A stretch of DNA of 14,509 nt, from NCBI GenBank assembly GCA_964528095.1, contig CAZGSG010000138.1, forward strand, positions 1-14,509, given 5' to 3'. This document shows positions 6,706 to 14,509 of the stretch, piece by piece (within the stretch, counting starts at the first letter, position 1; each line of letters starts with the position of its first letter). The notes beneath the pieces were generated by a model that was given only the letters and a program-made list of their open reading frames with translations, searched no databases and was not told the DNA's origin. The DNA is from CAZGSG01 sp964528095. GTDB taxonomy: Bacteria > Bacteroidota > Bacteroidia > Chitinophagales > Chitinophagaceae. Made by a program: the position numbers and the translations under genes.

Positions 6706-9153
6706 ATGCTTTTGAGGAGCTTACTTTGTGCATGTTTGCTGTTGTTTTGTGTGTCTTTATTCTCCCAGGTAAAAACATTACAAGCTGTTAAAGCTATTCA
6801 GGTTCCTGTGGTTGACGGAAATCTGGATGATATCGCATGGAAAGACATTCCTTTTGCTACCGATTTTATACAAAACTTTCCCAATGTAGGTAAACCAGCT
6901 ACCCAACGTACCGAAGTAAAGGTTGTGTATGATGATGCGGCGATTTATATCGGCGCTTATCTTTATGATGATCCTGCGCTTATCCGCAAGCAGATAACAG
7001 CAAGAGATGAAGAACAATTCAAGGACCTGGACTTCTTCTCCGTTTTTTTTGATACATATAATGACCACCAGAACGGCTTCCAGTTTCTTGTTACCTCCTC
7101 GAACGTACAAACAGATACGCGGTTAAGTCCTTCTATCGAAACAGGGTTTGGTGAATATGGAGACCGTACATGGGACGCGGTATGGGACAGTAAGGTGAGT
7201 ATGAAGCCAGATGGATGGGTAGTGGAAATGAAAATTCCTTTTTTCTCCCTTCGTTTTGCAAAAAAAAATATCCAGGACTGGGGCATACAATTCTTACGCT
7301 CCGTAAGACGCAATAACGAAGTTACTTTCTGGAATAATGTAGATCCACAAATCGATGGATTTGTGAACCAGTTTGGGGCATTAAAAAATCTTATCGATAT
7401 AACACCACCACTGCGCTTGAGTTTCTCTCCTTATGTATCCACAGGGGTAAGATCAACACCAACCCTGGATGGATACCGGAATGAATGGCTAAAAAGCGGG
7501 GGCATGGATGTGAAATATGGTATCAACGAAAGTTTTACACTGGATGCCACATTGATACCAGACTTTGGTCAGGTGATCTCGGATAATGTGGTGAATAACC
7601 TCACACCTTATGAAGTACGGTTTGATGACTACCGTCCTTTCTTTACAGAAGGAACCGAGATATTTAATAAGGCAGGACTTTTTTATTCGCGCCGTATTGG
7701 CTCCGCACCAACAGGCTACCAGGCTATTCATAACCTGGAATTAACGGACCCCAATATCGAAGTAATTAAAAACCCCGGCCGAACACAGTTATACAATGCG
7801 ATCAAATTTTCCGGGCGTACTACCAAAAAACTTGGAATAGGTTTTTTGAATGCAGTAACCGCGCCTATGTATGCTATAGTCCGGGATAAAACAACAGGCG
7901 ACAGGCAACGAATACAAACAGAACCCCTTGCTAACTACAATATCCTGGTGCTTGATCAGGCACTCAAGGGAAGGTCTTATATTACTTTTACCAATACCAA
8001 CGTGATGCGCAATGGCAAAAGCCGTGATGCGAATGTAACGGGGCTGAATTTTAGTTTTTATGATAGGACCAATACGTATAATCTGAAAGGCTCCGGAGAT
8101 TACAGCAAAGTGTTTTCAACTAACTCGTACGAGGGGTTCAATGCATCACTGAAAGCAGGAAAGGTCAGTGGCAATATACAGTACAGCCTGCAGAATATTA
8201 CACGTTCGGTTGACTATGACCCTACAGATCTTGGATATTTACAAACATCCAATCAGGTCATAAATATTGGAGAAATAAGTTATAACGTCTTTAAGCCAAC
8301 AAAGAATTTCCTTAGTTATGATTATACCTTTAATATAACTCAGCGGCAACTGTATAAACCCGGAAAGTTCAATGATCTGACCATGGTGGCAGCGGGATCA
8401 TGGGTGTTTCGCAATTTTTGGGATGCAACACTAAGCGCTGCCTATTTGCCTGATCAACATGATTATTTTGTACTGGGAAGAGATTTTGAGAAATATGCAC
8501 GTCGCCCGCAATACGGATTCCTGGAACTGAAAGGAAGTTCGGACAGTCGTAAAAAATTATTCATTAACTATGATTTTCTCTGGGCAAACTTTTTTAAAAA
8601 CCCCGAGAAGGATTATTACCGCATTTCTGGCGGAGCCCGTTACAGGTTCAGCAATAAACTCTCACTTGACCTCTCACATCGCTACGAAACAGAAACAGAT
8701 TATATTATCTCAGCGGGGAGAGATGGTATGAATCGTCCCCGGATCGCTTTTGTGGACTTTAAAGAGGTAGAATCGATTTTCTCAGGTATTTATAATTTTA
8801 CGCCGCGTATAAATATGACCATGCGTGTGCGACATTACTGGAGCAATGTACTCGTGAAAAGAATTGCACTCGTAGATGACAAGGGCTATCCTGTTTCTCC
8901 AACTCCTGTAACCGGCTCAGACGAAAATGTAAACTATTTTAATGTGGACGCATTCTTTACCTGGGACTTCAGGTACGGGAGCCGCCTGATACTGGGGTAT
9001 AAGAACTCATTGGGAGAAGACCAGTATGTAGATGGAATGCGATATAAAAGTTATATACCCAATCTTGGTCAGACATTTAATCTTAAACACGGTAATGAAC
9101 TGACTGTGCGGTTCATTTATTTTCTTGATTACAGCCAGCTTACTAAAAAATAA
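6706..9153 (+). CDS. DUF5916/CBM9-like outer-membrane protein
   Basis: Predicted outer-membrane protein of 815 residues. Residues 1-20 are a Sec signal peptide ending SLFS-Q. Next comes a CBM9/DOMON-like beta-sandwich (about 28-220) with the family start VDGNLDDIAW (36-45) and VVYDDAAIYIGAYLYDD (73-89). Then follows the DUF5916 region, recognisable from PDFGQV (about 285-290) and RPFFTEG (about 309-315). The rest is rich in alternating aromatic and polar strands with many Tyr, Phe and Asn, as in a large beta-barrel, to the C-terminus. Length is normal for the family. No enzyme activity is established for it; a role in binding or passing glycans or other ligands is only a suggestion from the CBM9-like domain. 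It has its own promoter, is monocistronic, and converges on pdeM. Confidence 0.9.
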   Translation: MLLRSLLCACLLLFCVSLFSQVKTLQAVKAIQVPVVDGNLDDIAWKDIPFATDFIQNFPNVGKPATQRTEVKVVYDDAAIYIGAYLYDDPALIRKQITARDEEQFKDLDFFSVFFDTYNDHQNGFQFLVTSSNVQTDTRLSPSIETGFGEYGDRTWDAVWDSKVSMKPDGWVVEMKIPFFSLRFAKKNIQDWGIQFLRSVRRNNEVTFWNNVDPQIDGFVNQFGALKNLIDITPPLRLSFSPYVSTGVRSTPTLDGYRNEWLKSGGMDVKYGINESFTLDATLIPDFGQVISDNVVNNLTPYEVRFDDYRPFFTEGTEIFNKAGLFYSRRIGSAPTGYQAIHNLELTDPNIEVIKNPGRTQLYNAIKFSGRTTKKLGIGFLNAVTAPMYAIVRDKTTGDRQRIQTEPLANYNILVLDQALKGRSYITFTNTNVMRNGKSRDANVTGLNFSFYDRTNTYNLKGSGDYSKVFSTNSYEGFNASLKAGKVSGNIQYSLQNITRSVDYDPTDLGYLQTSNQVINIGEISYNVFKPTKNFLSYDYTFNITQRQLYKPGKFNDLTMVAAGSWVFRNFWDATLSAAYLPDQHDYFVLGRDFEKYARRPQYGFLELKGSSDSRKKLFINYDFLWANFFKNPEKDYYRISGGARYRFSNKLSLDLSHRYETETDYIISAGRDGMNRPRIAFVDFKEVESIFSGIYNFTPRINMTMRVRHYWSNVLVKRIALVDDKGYPVSPTPVTGSDENVNYFNVDAFFTWDFRYGSRLILGYKNSLGEDQYVDGMRYKSYIPNLGQTFNLKHGNELTVRFIYFLDYSQLTKK

Positions 9154-9188
9154 TAACCGATCAGGTTCAGGTTGACCTTCAAGAGATA

Positions 9189-9226
9189 AAAATTCATACT
9201 CCAGTAAGAAGAGGGTAATGAATTTT
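9189..9226. terminator. hairpin between convergent DUF5916 gene and pdeM
   Basis: AAAATTCAT (9189-9197) and ATGAATTTT (9218-9226) are perfect inverted repeats separated by 20 nt, inside the 71-bp convergent gap; the right arm overlaps the pdeM stop by two bases. A bidirectional terminator is plausible from position, but the loop is long and the stem AT-rich. No other feature is seen in the gap. Confidence 0.35.
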
Positions 9227-9884
9227 ATAAAGAAATAATTTCTTTATCTGCTACTGCAAAAATATTTGTTGCGTTAACAGGGTCCACATTATAGCCGCCT
9301 GTAAAACGACTGAAAGCAGGGAGTACGCAGTGTTTTTCAGTAAAATAAAAACAAGGAAATTTCAATGATTGTTTACCCCGGCCTCTTATGGTCACAGACG
9401 GATGTACATGTCCTGAAAAAATGTACAGATCAGATTCGATAGGCTTTCGATTCTTTATTATATCATGCACGAATAAAAAAGGCCCCATCGGGTAAGGGTC
9501 ATTGCTCACGATGATATCAGCTTCCTCGTACCATTTATTATCCAGTATATCATGATTTCCTTTTACCAGGATCACTTCGAGTAGGGGAAAGTCTTTGCGC
9601 CATTTGCGAAACAGGTCTATTTCCCTGTTGGCAATACTATGTGTAAGATCTCCCACAATGATCAGGCGCTCTGCTTTGAAAAAAAGGATCTGCGACAACA
9701 GGCGATGCAGGTCGTCTCTATATACCGCCTGCGGTACCCCAATGCCTTCGCTGCGAAAATGTCCTGTTTTACCTACATGGAGATCGGCGGTGATCAATGT
9801 TCGTTGATCCTCCCAGAATAATGTCCGTTCGGAACTGAGAATAAGATGTTCGTCTCTGACAATATGTGATAAAAGCCTCGCCAT
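9225..9884 (-). CDS. pdeM: ligase-associated metallophosphoesterase (nuclease) PdeM/MPE
   Basis: Binuclear-metal phosphoesterase of 219 residues, the fourth member of the ligase-associated repair cluster; family members studied elsewhere are manganese-dependent DNA nucleases. All metallophosphoesterase motifs are present: ADLHVGK (Asp34, His36), VGDLTH (Asp79), KGNHD (Asn110, His111), FVHD (His140) and SGHVHP (His159, His161). HFRSEGIGVPQ (42-52) after motif I is characteristic of this subfamily. The ATG at 9884 is the only reasonable start. It lies 46 bp after the Lhr helicase gene, while the other three cluster genes overlap one another. The start codon is inside a palindrome with a -7 element, so pdeM may have separate expression control. 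Confidence 0.95.
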   Translation of the reverse strand: MARLLSHIVRDEHLILSSERTLFWEDQRTLITADLHVGKTGHFRSEGIGVPQAVYRDDLHRLLSQILFFKAERLIIVGDLTHSIANREIDLFRKWRKDFPLLEVILVKGNHDILDNKWYEEADIIVSNDPYPMGPFLFVHDIIKNRKPIESDLYIFSGHVHPSVTIRGRGKQSLKFPCFYFTEKHCVLPAFSRFTGGYNVDPVNATNIFAVADKEIISL

Positions 9885-9903
9885 AGGTTTGCAAATCTAT
9901 GGC
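9880..9903 (-). promoter_or_regulatory. 24-bp palindrome with -7 element spanning the pdeM start codon
   Basis: GCCATAG (9880-9886) and CTATGGC (9897-9903) are perfect inverted arms around the self-complementary TTTGCAAA (9888-9895). Only the 9887/9896 pair fails to match (11 of 12 pairs). On the - strand TAGATTTG then C (from 9899 down to 9891) is a perfect TAnnTTTG -7 element, and the right arm contains the pdeM ATG. No TTTG -33 is seen. It may be a promoter/operator or an RNA hairpin hiding the start codon. Confidence 0.55.
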
Positions 9904-9930
9904 AAGAAAAATTCTATTTAAGCGTAAAAT

Positions 9931-12477
9931 TTATTTATCCAGTTGTAATTGCATTCGCCTCACCCGGTCCTCCAGTTTTTCAGAAGAAAGGTCTTCGCGC
10001 ATGCTATCGACTTTAATCGGGAAGCAGAAAGGTGTCAGTCTTTCCGGGAAAGTGATAATGATTGCTGACTGCTGGATACGCTCCAGCATATCCCGTAGCC
10101 GCAGCTCTTCCATTTGTTGCGCAAGTACTTCCTGGTAAGCCTGTCGCAACAAAACATTCTGTTGATCGTATTCGCTGAATACATTGAAGAGAAGTGATGC
10201 AGATGCCTGTAAATGCCTGGCTTTTTTTTTGTCGCCAGGCAGTCCCTGGAAGATAAGCCCGCCTATCACTGCAATATCCCGGAATTTTCTCCTGGCCATT
10301 TCCGTACTGTTTACACTTCTTTGGATATCATTCAGCAGGTTATCCGGAGTAAATAATTCATACACATTACTATCATCTACAGGAATAGGCTGATCGCTTA
10401 GTAATTCAAACCCATAATCATTCATGGCCAGTGAGAAAGTAATAGGAGTGATTCGACTGATGCGGTAAGCAAGTATAGCCGCCATTGCTTCATGCACTAA
10501 CCGTCCTTCGAACGGATAAACAAATAGATGAAAGCCATCCCGGGTTTCAATATGTTCGATCAGCAATTCATTCCGGGCGGGCACATGGGATAATTTTTCC
10601 TGCAACTGGAATAAAGGTTCCAGCACTTCCAGTTCGATCTCTGTATTGCCTTCTTTTTGTTTCCTTGAAAAAGATTTTCTGTCAAATGCTTCTCTTAGCT
10701 TTTTCCCGAGATTAGCAGAGAGCGGCATTCTTCCTCCATTCCAGCTGGGTACGATCGCTTTTTTTGCATTGCTCTTTTTTACGATTGCGGTCATGTCTTT
10801 GATCATTACAAATTCAAGATTCCTGCCGGCAAGGGTAAAAACATCGCCGGGATCAAGCCGAGAAATAAAATACTCTTCGATCATCCCGATAAATCCCCCT
10901 GAGAGAAACTGCACTTTCATCATCGACTCACTTACGATAGTGCCAATATGCATGCGGTGACGCATGGCTATTTTTTTACTGACTATTTTGTAGATTCCAT
11001 CTTCTATTACTACTTTTTTATAATCATCATATTGTTGTAGTGCGGCACCGCCAGCTGAAATAAAATACAGGATATGTTCCCATTCCTGAATAGTCATATA
11101 TCGGTAACAATAAGTGGAAATGATCTCGGGATAAATTTCTTCCGGTTTAAACCCATCCGAGATCGCAAGTGTGTTGAGGTATTGTATAAGTACATCAAAG
11201 CATAACAGCATTGGCGTTCTGCTTTCTATTACATTTTCTTTGATTGCCTGTTTCAGCGCAGCCGCTTCTGCCAGTTCCAGTGAGTGGGTTGGTAAAAAAT
11301 AGATCTTACTGACAGCATCCGGACTGTGACCACTTCTACCTGCTCTTTGCAGAAATCTTGCCACACCCTTTGGGGATCCTACCTGAACGACTGTTTCTAC
11401 GGGACGAAAATCAACTCCAAGGTCAAGGCTGGCTGTACACACTACGGCTTTTAAATTACCCGCATGAAGATTGTCTTCGATCCAGGTACGTAACTCCATA
11501 TCGATTGAGCCATGATGCAAGGCAATGGAACCAGCGAGTTCTGGTGATACATCTAGCAGGGTCTGGTACCATCGTTCACTCATTCCTCTTGTATTAATAA
11601 AGATCAATGTGGTCCTGCTTTGCTCAATGATCGGGATCAGCTTATCAGCCAGTTTAATACCCAGGTGGCCGGCCCAGGGATATTTTTCTATTTCATCCGG
11701 GATGATGGATTCTATTTCTATCTTTTTCGATAACAATGCTTTTACAATACTGCCCTGTTTCTGTAAGGGAGATAACAAAACATCTCTTGCCTCGTCAAGA
11801 TTGCCTATAGTTGCGGATATTCCCCATACGGCTAATGATGGGATGGAGGATACTTGTCGTGCCGGTTTATTTATATTGTGCTCCTGAAGGTTCAATATTT
11901 CAGCATCATTTTTTTTGGACAGTCCAACAATTCTTGAAATAGCCAGTTCCACCTGCACACCTCTTTTACTACCCAGTAGCTCATGCCATTCATCCACTGC
12001 TATCAGGCGGAGTGAACGAAATGTTTCAGGATAATCTTTTTGTGCAATTAATAAGTGAAGGCTTTCAGGTGTAGTGATCAGCACTTCCGGCATATTTCTT
12101 TTTTGCCGCGCTCTTTCCGTAGTGGTTGTATCTCCATTGCGTGTGCCGATCTTCCAGTTCATTCCAAGTTCTGTGATCACTTCCTCCATCGCACGACCGA
12201 TATCTTTGGCCAGTGCCCGTAGCGGAGTGATCCATAATAACCGAAGACCGCTATTTTTTATGGAACGATAATTATCAGGATGCTGGTTGATAAACTGGAT
12301 GATGGCTCCCAGGAAAACAGAATATGTTTTGCCAAAGCCGGTGGGCGCATTCACAAGACCACTTTCACCGAGGATGATCTGTTGCCAGCTTTCTTCCTGG
12401 AATACAAATGCTTTACGTCCCTGTCTTGCCAGCCATTCAGTAATAATTTGATAGCCCGTTGTTTCCTGCAACTTCAT
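9931..12477 (-). CDS. ligase-associated Lhr-type DEXH-box helicase (Lhr-Core)
   Basis: ATP-dependent 3'-5' DNA translocase/helicase of the Lhr-Core family, 848 residues, acting in DNA repair with the ligase and nucleases beside it. RecA domain 1 shows a Q-motif-like FVFQEESW (24-31), motif I APTGFGKT (44-51), TPLRALA (84-90), TTPESL (135-140), motif II DEWH (162-165) and motif III SAT (221-223). RecA domain 2 shows FINTR (293-297), HHGSID (321-326), TASLDLGVD (348-356) and motif VI QRAGRSGH (377-384). The remaining roughly 450 residues correspond to the winged-helix and Lhr-specific C-terminal domains. The length matches Lhr-Core rather than the much longer Lhr with its extra C-terminal part. 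Its ATG overlaps the ligase stop (ATGA, 12474-12477), showing translational coupling. Confidence 0.96.
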   Translation of the reverse strand: MKLQETTGYQIITEWLARQGRKAFVFQEESWQQIILGESGLVNAPTGFGKTYSVFLGAIIQFINQHPDNYRSIKNSGLRLLWITPLRALAKDIGRAMEEVITELGMNWKIGTRNGDTTTTERARQKRNMPEVLITTPESLHLLIAQKDYPETFRSLRLIAVDEWHELLGSKRGVQVELAISRIVGLSKKNDAEILNLQEHNINKPARQVSSIPSLAVWGISATIGNLDEARDVLLSPLQKQGSIVKALLSKKIEIESIIPDEIEKYPWAGHLGIKLADKLIPIIEQSRTTLIFINTRGMSERWYQTLLDVSPELAGSIALHHGSIDMELRTWIEDNLHAGNLKAVVCTASLDLGVDFRPVETVVQVGSPKGVARFLQRAGRSGHSPDAVSKIYFLPTHSLELAEAAALKQAIKENVIESRTPMLLCFDVLIQYLNTLAISDGFKPEEIYPEIISTYCYRYMTIQEWEHILYFISAGGAALQQYDDYKKVVIEDGIYKIVSKKIAMRHRMHIGTIVSESMMKVQFLSGGFIGMIEEYFISRLDPGDVFTLAGRNLEFVMIKDMTAIVKKSNAKKAIVPSWNGGRMPLSANLGKKLREAFDRKSFSRKQKEGNTEIELEVLEPLFQLQEKLSHVPARNELLIEHIETRDGFHLFVYPFEGRLVHEAMAAILAYRISRITPITFSLAMNDYGFELLSDQPIPVDDSNVYELFTPDNLLNDIQRSVNSTEMARRKFRDIAVIGGLIFQGLPGDKKKARHLQASASLLFNVFSEYDQQNVLLRQAYQEVLAQQMEELRLRDMLERIQQSAIIITFPERLTPFCFPIKVDSMREDLSSEKLEDRVRRMQLQLDK

Positions 12478-14069
12478 TTACCATATACCTCCAGCATTTT
12501 TTTCAGATCATCAAGCGTATTGATCTCATCGGCTTTTTTATCCTTTCGCCACCTGCTCATGCGGGGGAATCGTAAAGCTACGCCTGATTTGTGACGATTG
12601 GATGCCGCAATTCCTTCAAAAGCGATTTCAAATACTAATTCGGGTTTTACCGTTCTTACCGGTCCGAATTTTTCAATAGAATTTCTTTTTACAAACGCAT
12701 CGACCTGTGCAAACTCCTTGTCGGTCAACCCTGAATAGGCTTTTGTAAAAGTGACCAGTTTTTCGCCTTCTTTAACTGCGAAAGTGTAGTCAGTGTATAG
12801 ATTGCTTCTTCTTCCATGTCCTTTCTGCGCATACACCAATACCGCATCTATCACCAACGGATCGATTTTCCATTTCCACCAGTCGCCCACTTTCCTCCCT
12901 ACCTGGTAAGAAGATGATTTTCGTTTTAGCATGATGCCTTCTGCACCCATTTCTCTTGAATTACTTCGTAGTTCCGCTAACTGATCCCAATCTGTAAACT
13001 CAATGATGGGTGATAATAGAATAGAAGGATGTGCGCTCTTCATAATTATCTCTTCAAGCAGTTTTCTCCTGGTAGCCAAAGGTTCTTCGCGTATGTCTTT
13101 TCCCTGGTATTCAAGAATATCGTACGCGAAAAATGCGATTGGCGCTTCCTGCAAGTTCTTTTTGGTAATATTTTTCCTGCCGATACGGGTTTGCAGCAAA
13201 GCGAAGGGGAGTGGTTTTTGATCAATGCTGGGAATGATCTCACCATCTAAAACGATCCCATCCGGTAAAATGTCAGCGAAAGAATGATACTCGGGAAATT
13301 TATCCGTCATTAATTCTTCACCGCGGCTCCATACAAAAATTTCTCCATTCCGTTTAATGAGCTGCCCGCGAATTCCATCCCATTTCCATTCTGCCTGCCA
13401 TTCATTTTCCGGCCCAAGGGCTTTCACATCATCGGTTGCATAAGCAAGGTAAAATGGATAGGGTTTGGAAAAATCCAGTGTCGTATTTCCTTCGCTTAAC
13501 AGTTCATCAAAATTGGTAGATGCGGGATCCCAATTACCACTTATACGATGTGCTATAATATTTGGTGCGACCTTTACCGTTTTGGCAAGCGCATTCACGA
13601 TCATTTTTTGAGATACACCGATCCTGAAATTACCGGTAAGTAGCTTATTGAAAACAAAACGTTCATCCTTGTTCATCTGCATCCAGCTTTCAACCACAAA
13701 GATTTTTTTTATTTCTTCTCCCTGTTTTTCGATCTCCACCAGTTTATTGATGAAATAGGAGAGTGTTCCGCTCTCTTGTCTTTCCTTTGTGGCGGGTGGT
13801 AATAATAAGGCAATTGTTTCCGCAAGATCGCCTGCAGTATGATAACATTCTTCAAACAGCCATTCGGGAATCGCTGTTATCTCCATGCACCAGGTTTTTA
13901 GAAAAGCGGAACTTAATAGTCGTTTGGGGCGACGACCACTGAATAAAGCGATCACCCATACCTTATCCGCGTCATTTGCTGTAGCAAAATAATGGACCAG
14001 TGCTGCCAGTTTTTCATTGGTCTTGGTGCTGGTGCCCAGTTTCGTTATCAGGTCAGCAAATGCTTTCAT
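12474..14069 (-). CDS. ATP-dependent DNA ligase of the ligase-associated repair cluster
   Basis: Seals nicks in duplex DNA through an enzyme-AMP intermediate; 531 residues. An alpha-helical N-terminal DNA-binding domain (about 1-200) is followed by the nucleotidyltransferase domain. The latter has motif I KWDGIR with the AMP-accepting Lys229, VLDGEI (273-278, motif III region), AYDILEY (315-321), motif IV EGIMLKR (377-383) and motif V WWKWK (397-401). The OB domain ends in RFPRMSRWRKDK (500-511), motif VI. No LigD-type polymerase or phosphoesterase module is fused, so this is a stand-alone ligase, presumably additional to the replicative NAD-dependent LigA, which is not in the window. Both ends overlap neighbours by ATGA, with the exonuclease upstream and the helicase downstream. 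Confidence 0.96.
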   Translation of the reverse strand: MKAFADLITKLGTSTKTNEKLAALVHYFATANDADKVWVIALFSGRRPKRLLSSAFLKTWCMEITAIPEWLFEECYHTAGDLAETIALLLPPATKERQESGTLSYFINKLVEIEKQGEEIKKIFVVESWMQMNKDERFVFNKLLTGNFRIGVSQKMIVNALAKTVKVAPNIIAHRISGNWDPASTNFDELLSEGNTTLDFSKPYPFYLAYATDDVKALGPENEWQAEWKWDGIRGQLIKRNGEIFVWSRGEELMTDKFPEYHSFADILPDGIVLDGEIIPSIDQKPLPFALLQTRIGRKNITKKNLQEAPIAFFAYDILEYQGKDIREEPLATRRKLLEEIIMKSAHPSILLSPIIEFTDWDQLAELRSNSREMGAEGIMLKRKSSSYQVGRKVGDWWKWKIDPLVIDAVLVYAQKGHGRRSNLYTDYTFAVKEGEKLVTFTKAYSGLTDKEFAQVDAFVKRNSIEKFGPVRTVKPELVFEIAFEGIAASNRHKSGVALRFPRMSRWRKDKKADEINTLDDLKKMLEVYGK

Positions 14070-14509
14070 GGTTGTTCGTCTGCAGTATTTATTTCATTTA
14101 ACTGTTCTGTTGTTGTGGAAGGCTTTTCTTCCTCCTCCTCTTCACCACCATATTCTGTTTTTACTTCTGCCGCTGATATGCCATTTTCTGTAAGATACCT
14201 GCTGAAAGCAGATTGAAATCCATGTGTCACATATACTTTTGTTGCTTCAGTTGCCCTGACTGCCTGTATCAATCCATTCCAGTCTGCATGATCACTCAGT
14301 GCAAAACCGGCATCGGTATTTCTTCTTCTTACATTACCCCGTACCTGCATCCACCCGCTGCAGGTGCCAACACTATAGGGGGCAAAACGTTTCATCCAGG
14401 GGGTACCATCAGCACTTGGAGGCGCAAGTATAATCGCATTGCGATATGCGTCTTTTGGTATGTCGGGGGTTACCCGTTTTACTTCAGGCTGTGGAAAACC
14501 GGACGAGAT
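14066..14509 (-). CDS. ligase-associated MBL-fold exonuclease, C-terminal part (cut by window edge)
   Basis: Partial gene: the reading frame stays open to the last base, so the start lies to the right of the window. The visible 147 residues match the C-terminus of the metallo-beta-lactamase/beta-CASP nuclease of the ligase cluster. They include LAPPSASDGTPWMKRF, SVGTCSGWMQVRG, the typical SDHADW metal/active-site motif, and KVYVTHGFQSAFSRYL. The Met at 14395 is internal to the conserved domain and is not the start. The last roughly 28 residues are an acidic, low-complexity tail with six consecutive glutamates followed by a Thr/Glu/Asn-rich end. The stop overlaps the ligase ATG (ATGA at 14066-14069). 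The N-terminal MBL HxHxDH motif would be outside the window. Confidence 0.93.
   Translation of the reverse strand: MSSGFPQPEVKRVTPDIPKDAYRNAIILAPPSADGTPWMKRFAPYSVGTCSGWMQVRGNVRRRNTDAGFALSDHADWNGLIQAVRATEATKVYVTHGFQSAFSRYLTENGISAAEVKTEYGGEEEEEEKPSTTTEQLNEINTADEQP

Noticed and set aside
14066..14395. A complete 109-residue gene starting at 14395
   Set aside because: The frame continues upstream to the window edge with clear family sequence (LAPPSASDGTPW), so the Met is internal.
9225..14509. A new anti-phage defence island
   Set aside because: Every gene matches the known ligase-associated repair cluster, and no defence or mobility genes accompany it.

Overview
The window looks like a chromosomal segment of a Bacteroidota bacterium, most likely in or near the Chitinophagaceae. 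The evidence is the moderate GC, several perfect copies of the Bacteroidota promoter -7 element (TAnnTTTG), the near absence of Shine-Dalgarno sequences, and the gene content: a DUF5916/CBM9-like outer-membrane protein, a surE-lpxB cluster and the 'ligase-associated' DNA repair cluster. There are no transposases, phage structural genes, CRISPR arrays, rRNAs or tRNAs.

Left region (1-3125, + strand): a small cysteine-rich lipoprotein, a complete class II xylose isomerase (xylA) and a GntP-family gluconate-type permease. This is a sugar or sugar-acid utilisation segment. No xylulokinase is visible; it may lie beyond the left edge.

Middle (3126-6660): a previously easy-to-miss 54-residue membrane protein on the + strand has its own -7 element and overlaps the 3' end of lpxB tail to tail. 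On the - strand are surE, a 101-residue three-helix membrane protein (ATGA overlap with surE) and lpxB, which makes the lipid A disaccharide. Divergent from surE is an XRE-S24 regulator. It has the LexA/CI-type Ala-Gly cleavage site and Ser/Lys dyad, sits behind an operator-like palindrome inside a 13-bp direct repeat, and ends in an intrinsic-type terminator.

Right region (6660-14509): a well-defined -33/-7 promoter drives an 815-residue DUF5916 outer-membrane protein. Convergent to it is the four-gene repair cluster, reading leftwards: exonuclease (partial, cut by the window edge), ATP-dependent DNA ligase, Lhr-type helicase, then the metallophosphoesterase PdeM. The first three are joined by ATGA overlaps. 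pdeM follows a 46-bp gap and its start codon lies inside a 24-bp near-perfect palindrome that also holds a perfect -7 element. This cluster type is already known, so it is not a new system. The points most worth a second look are the pdeM start palindrome, the S24 regulator with its operator, and the 54-residue gene.
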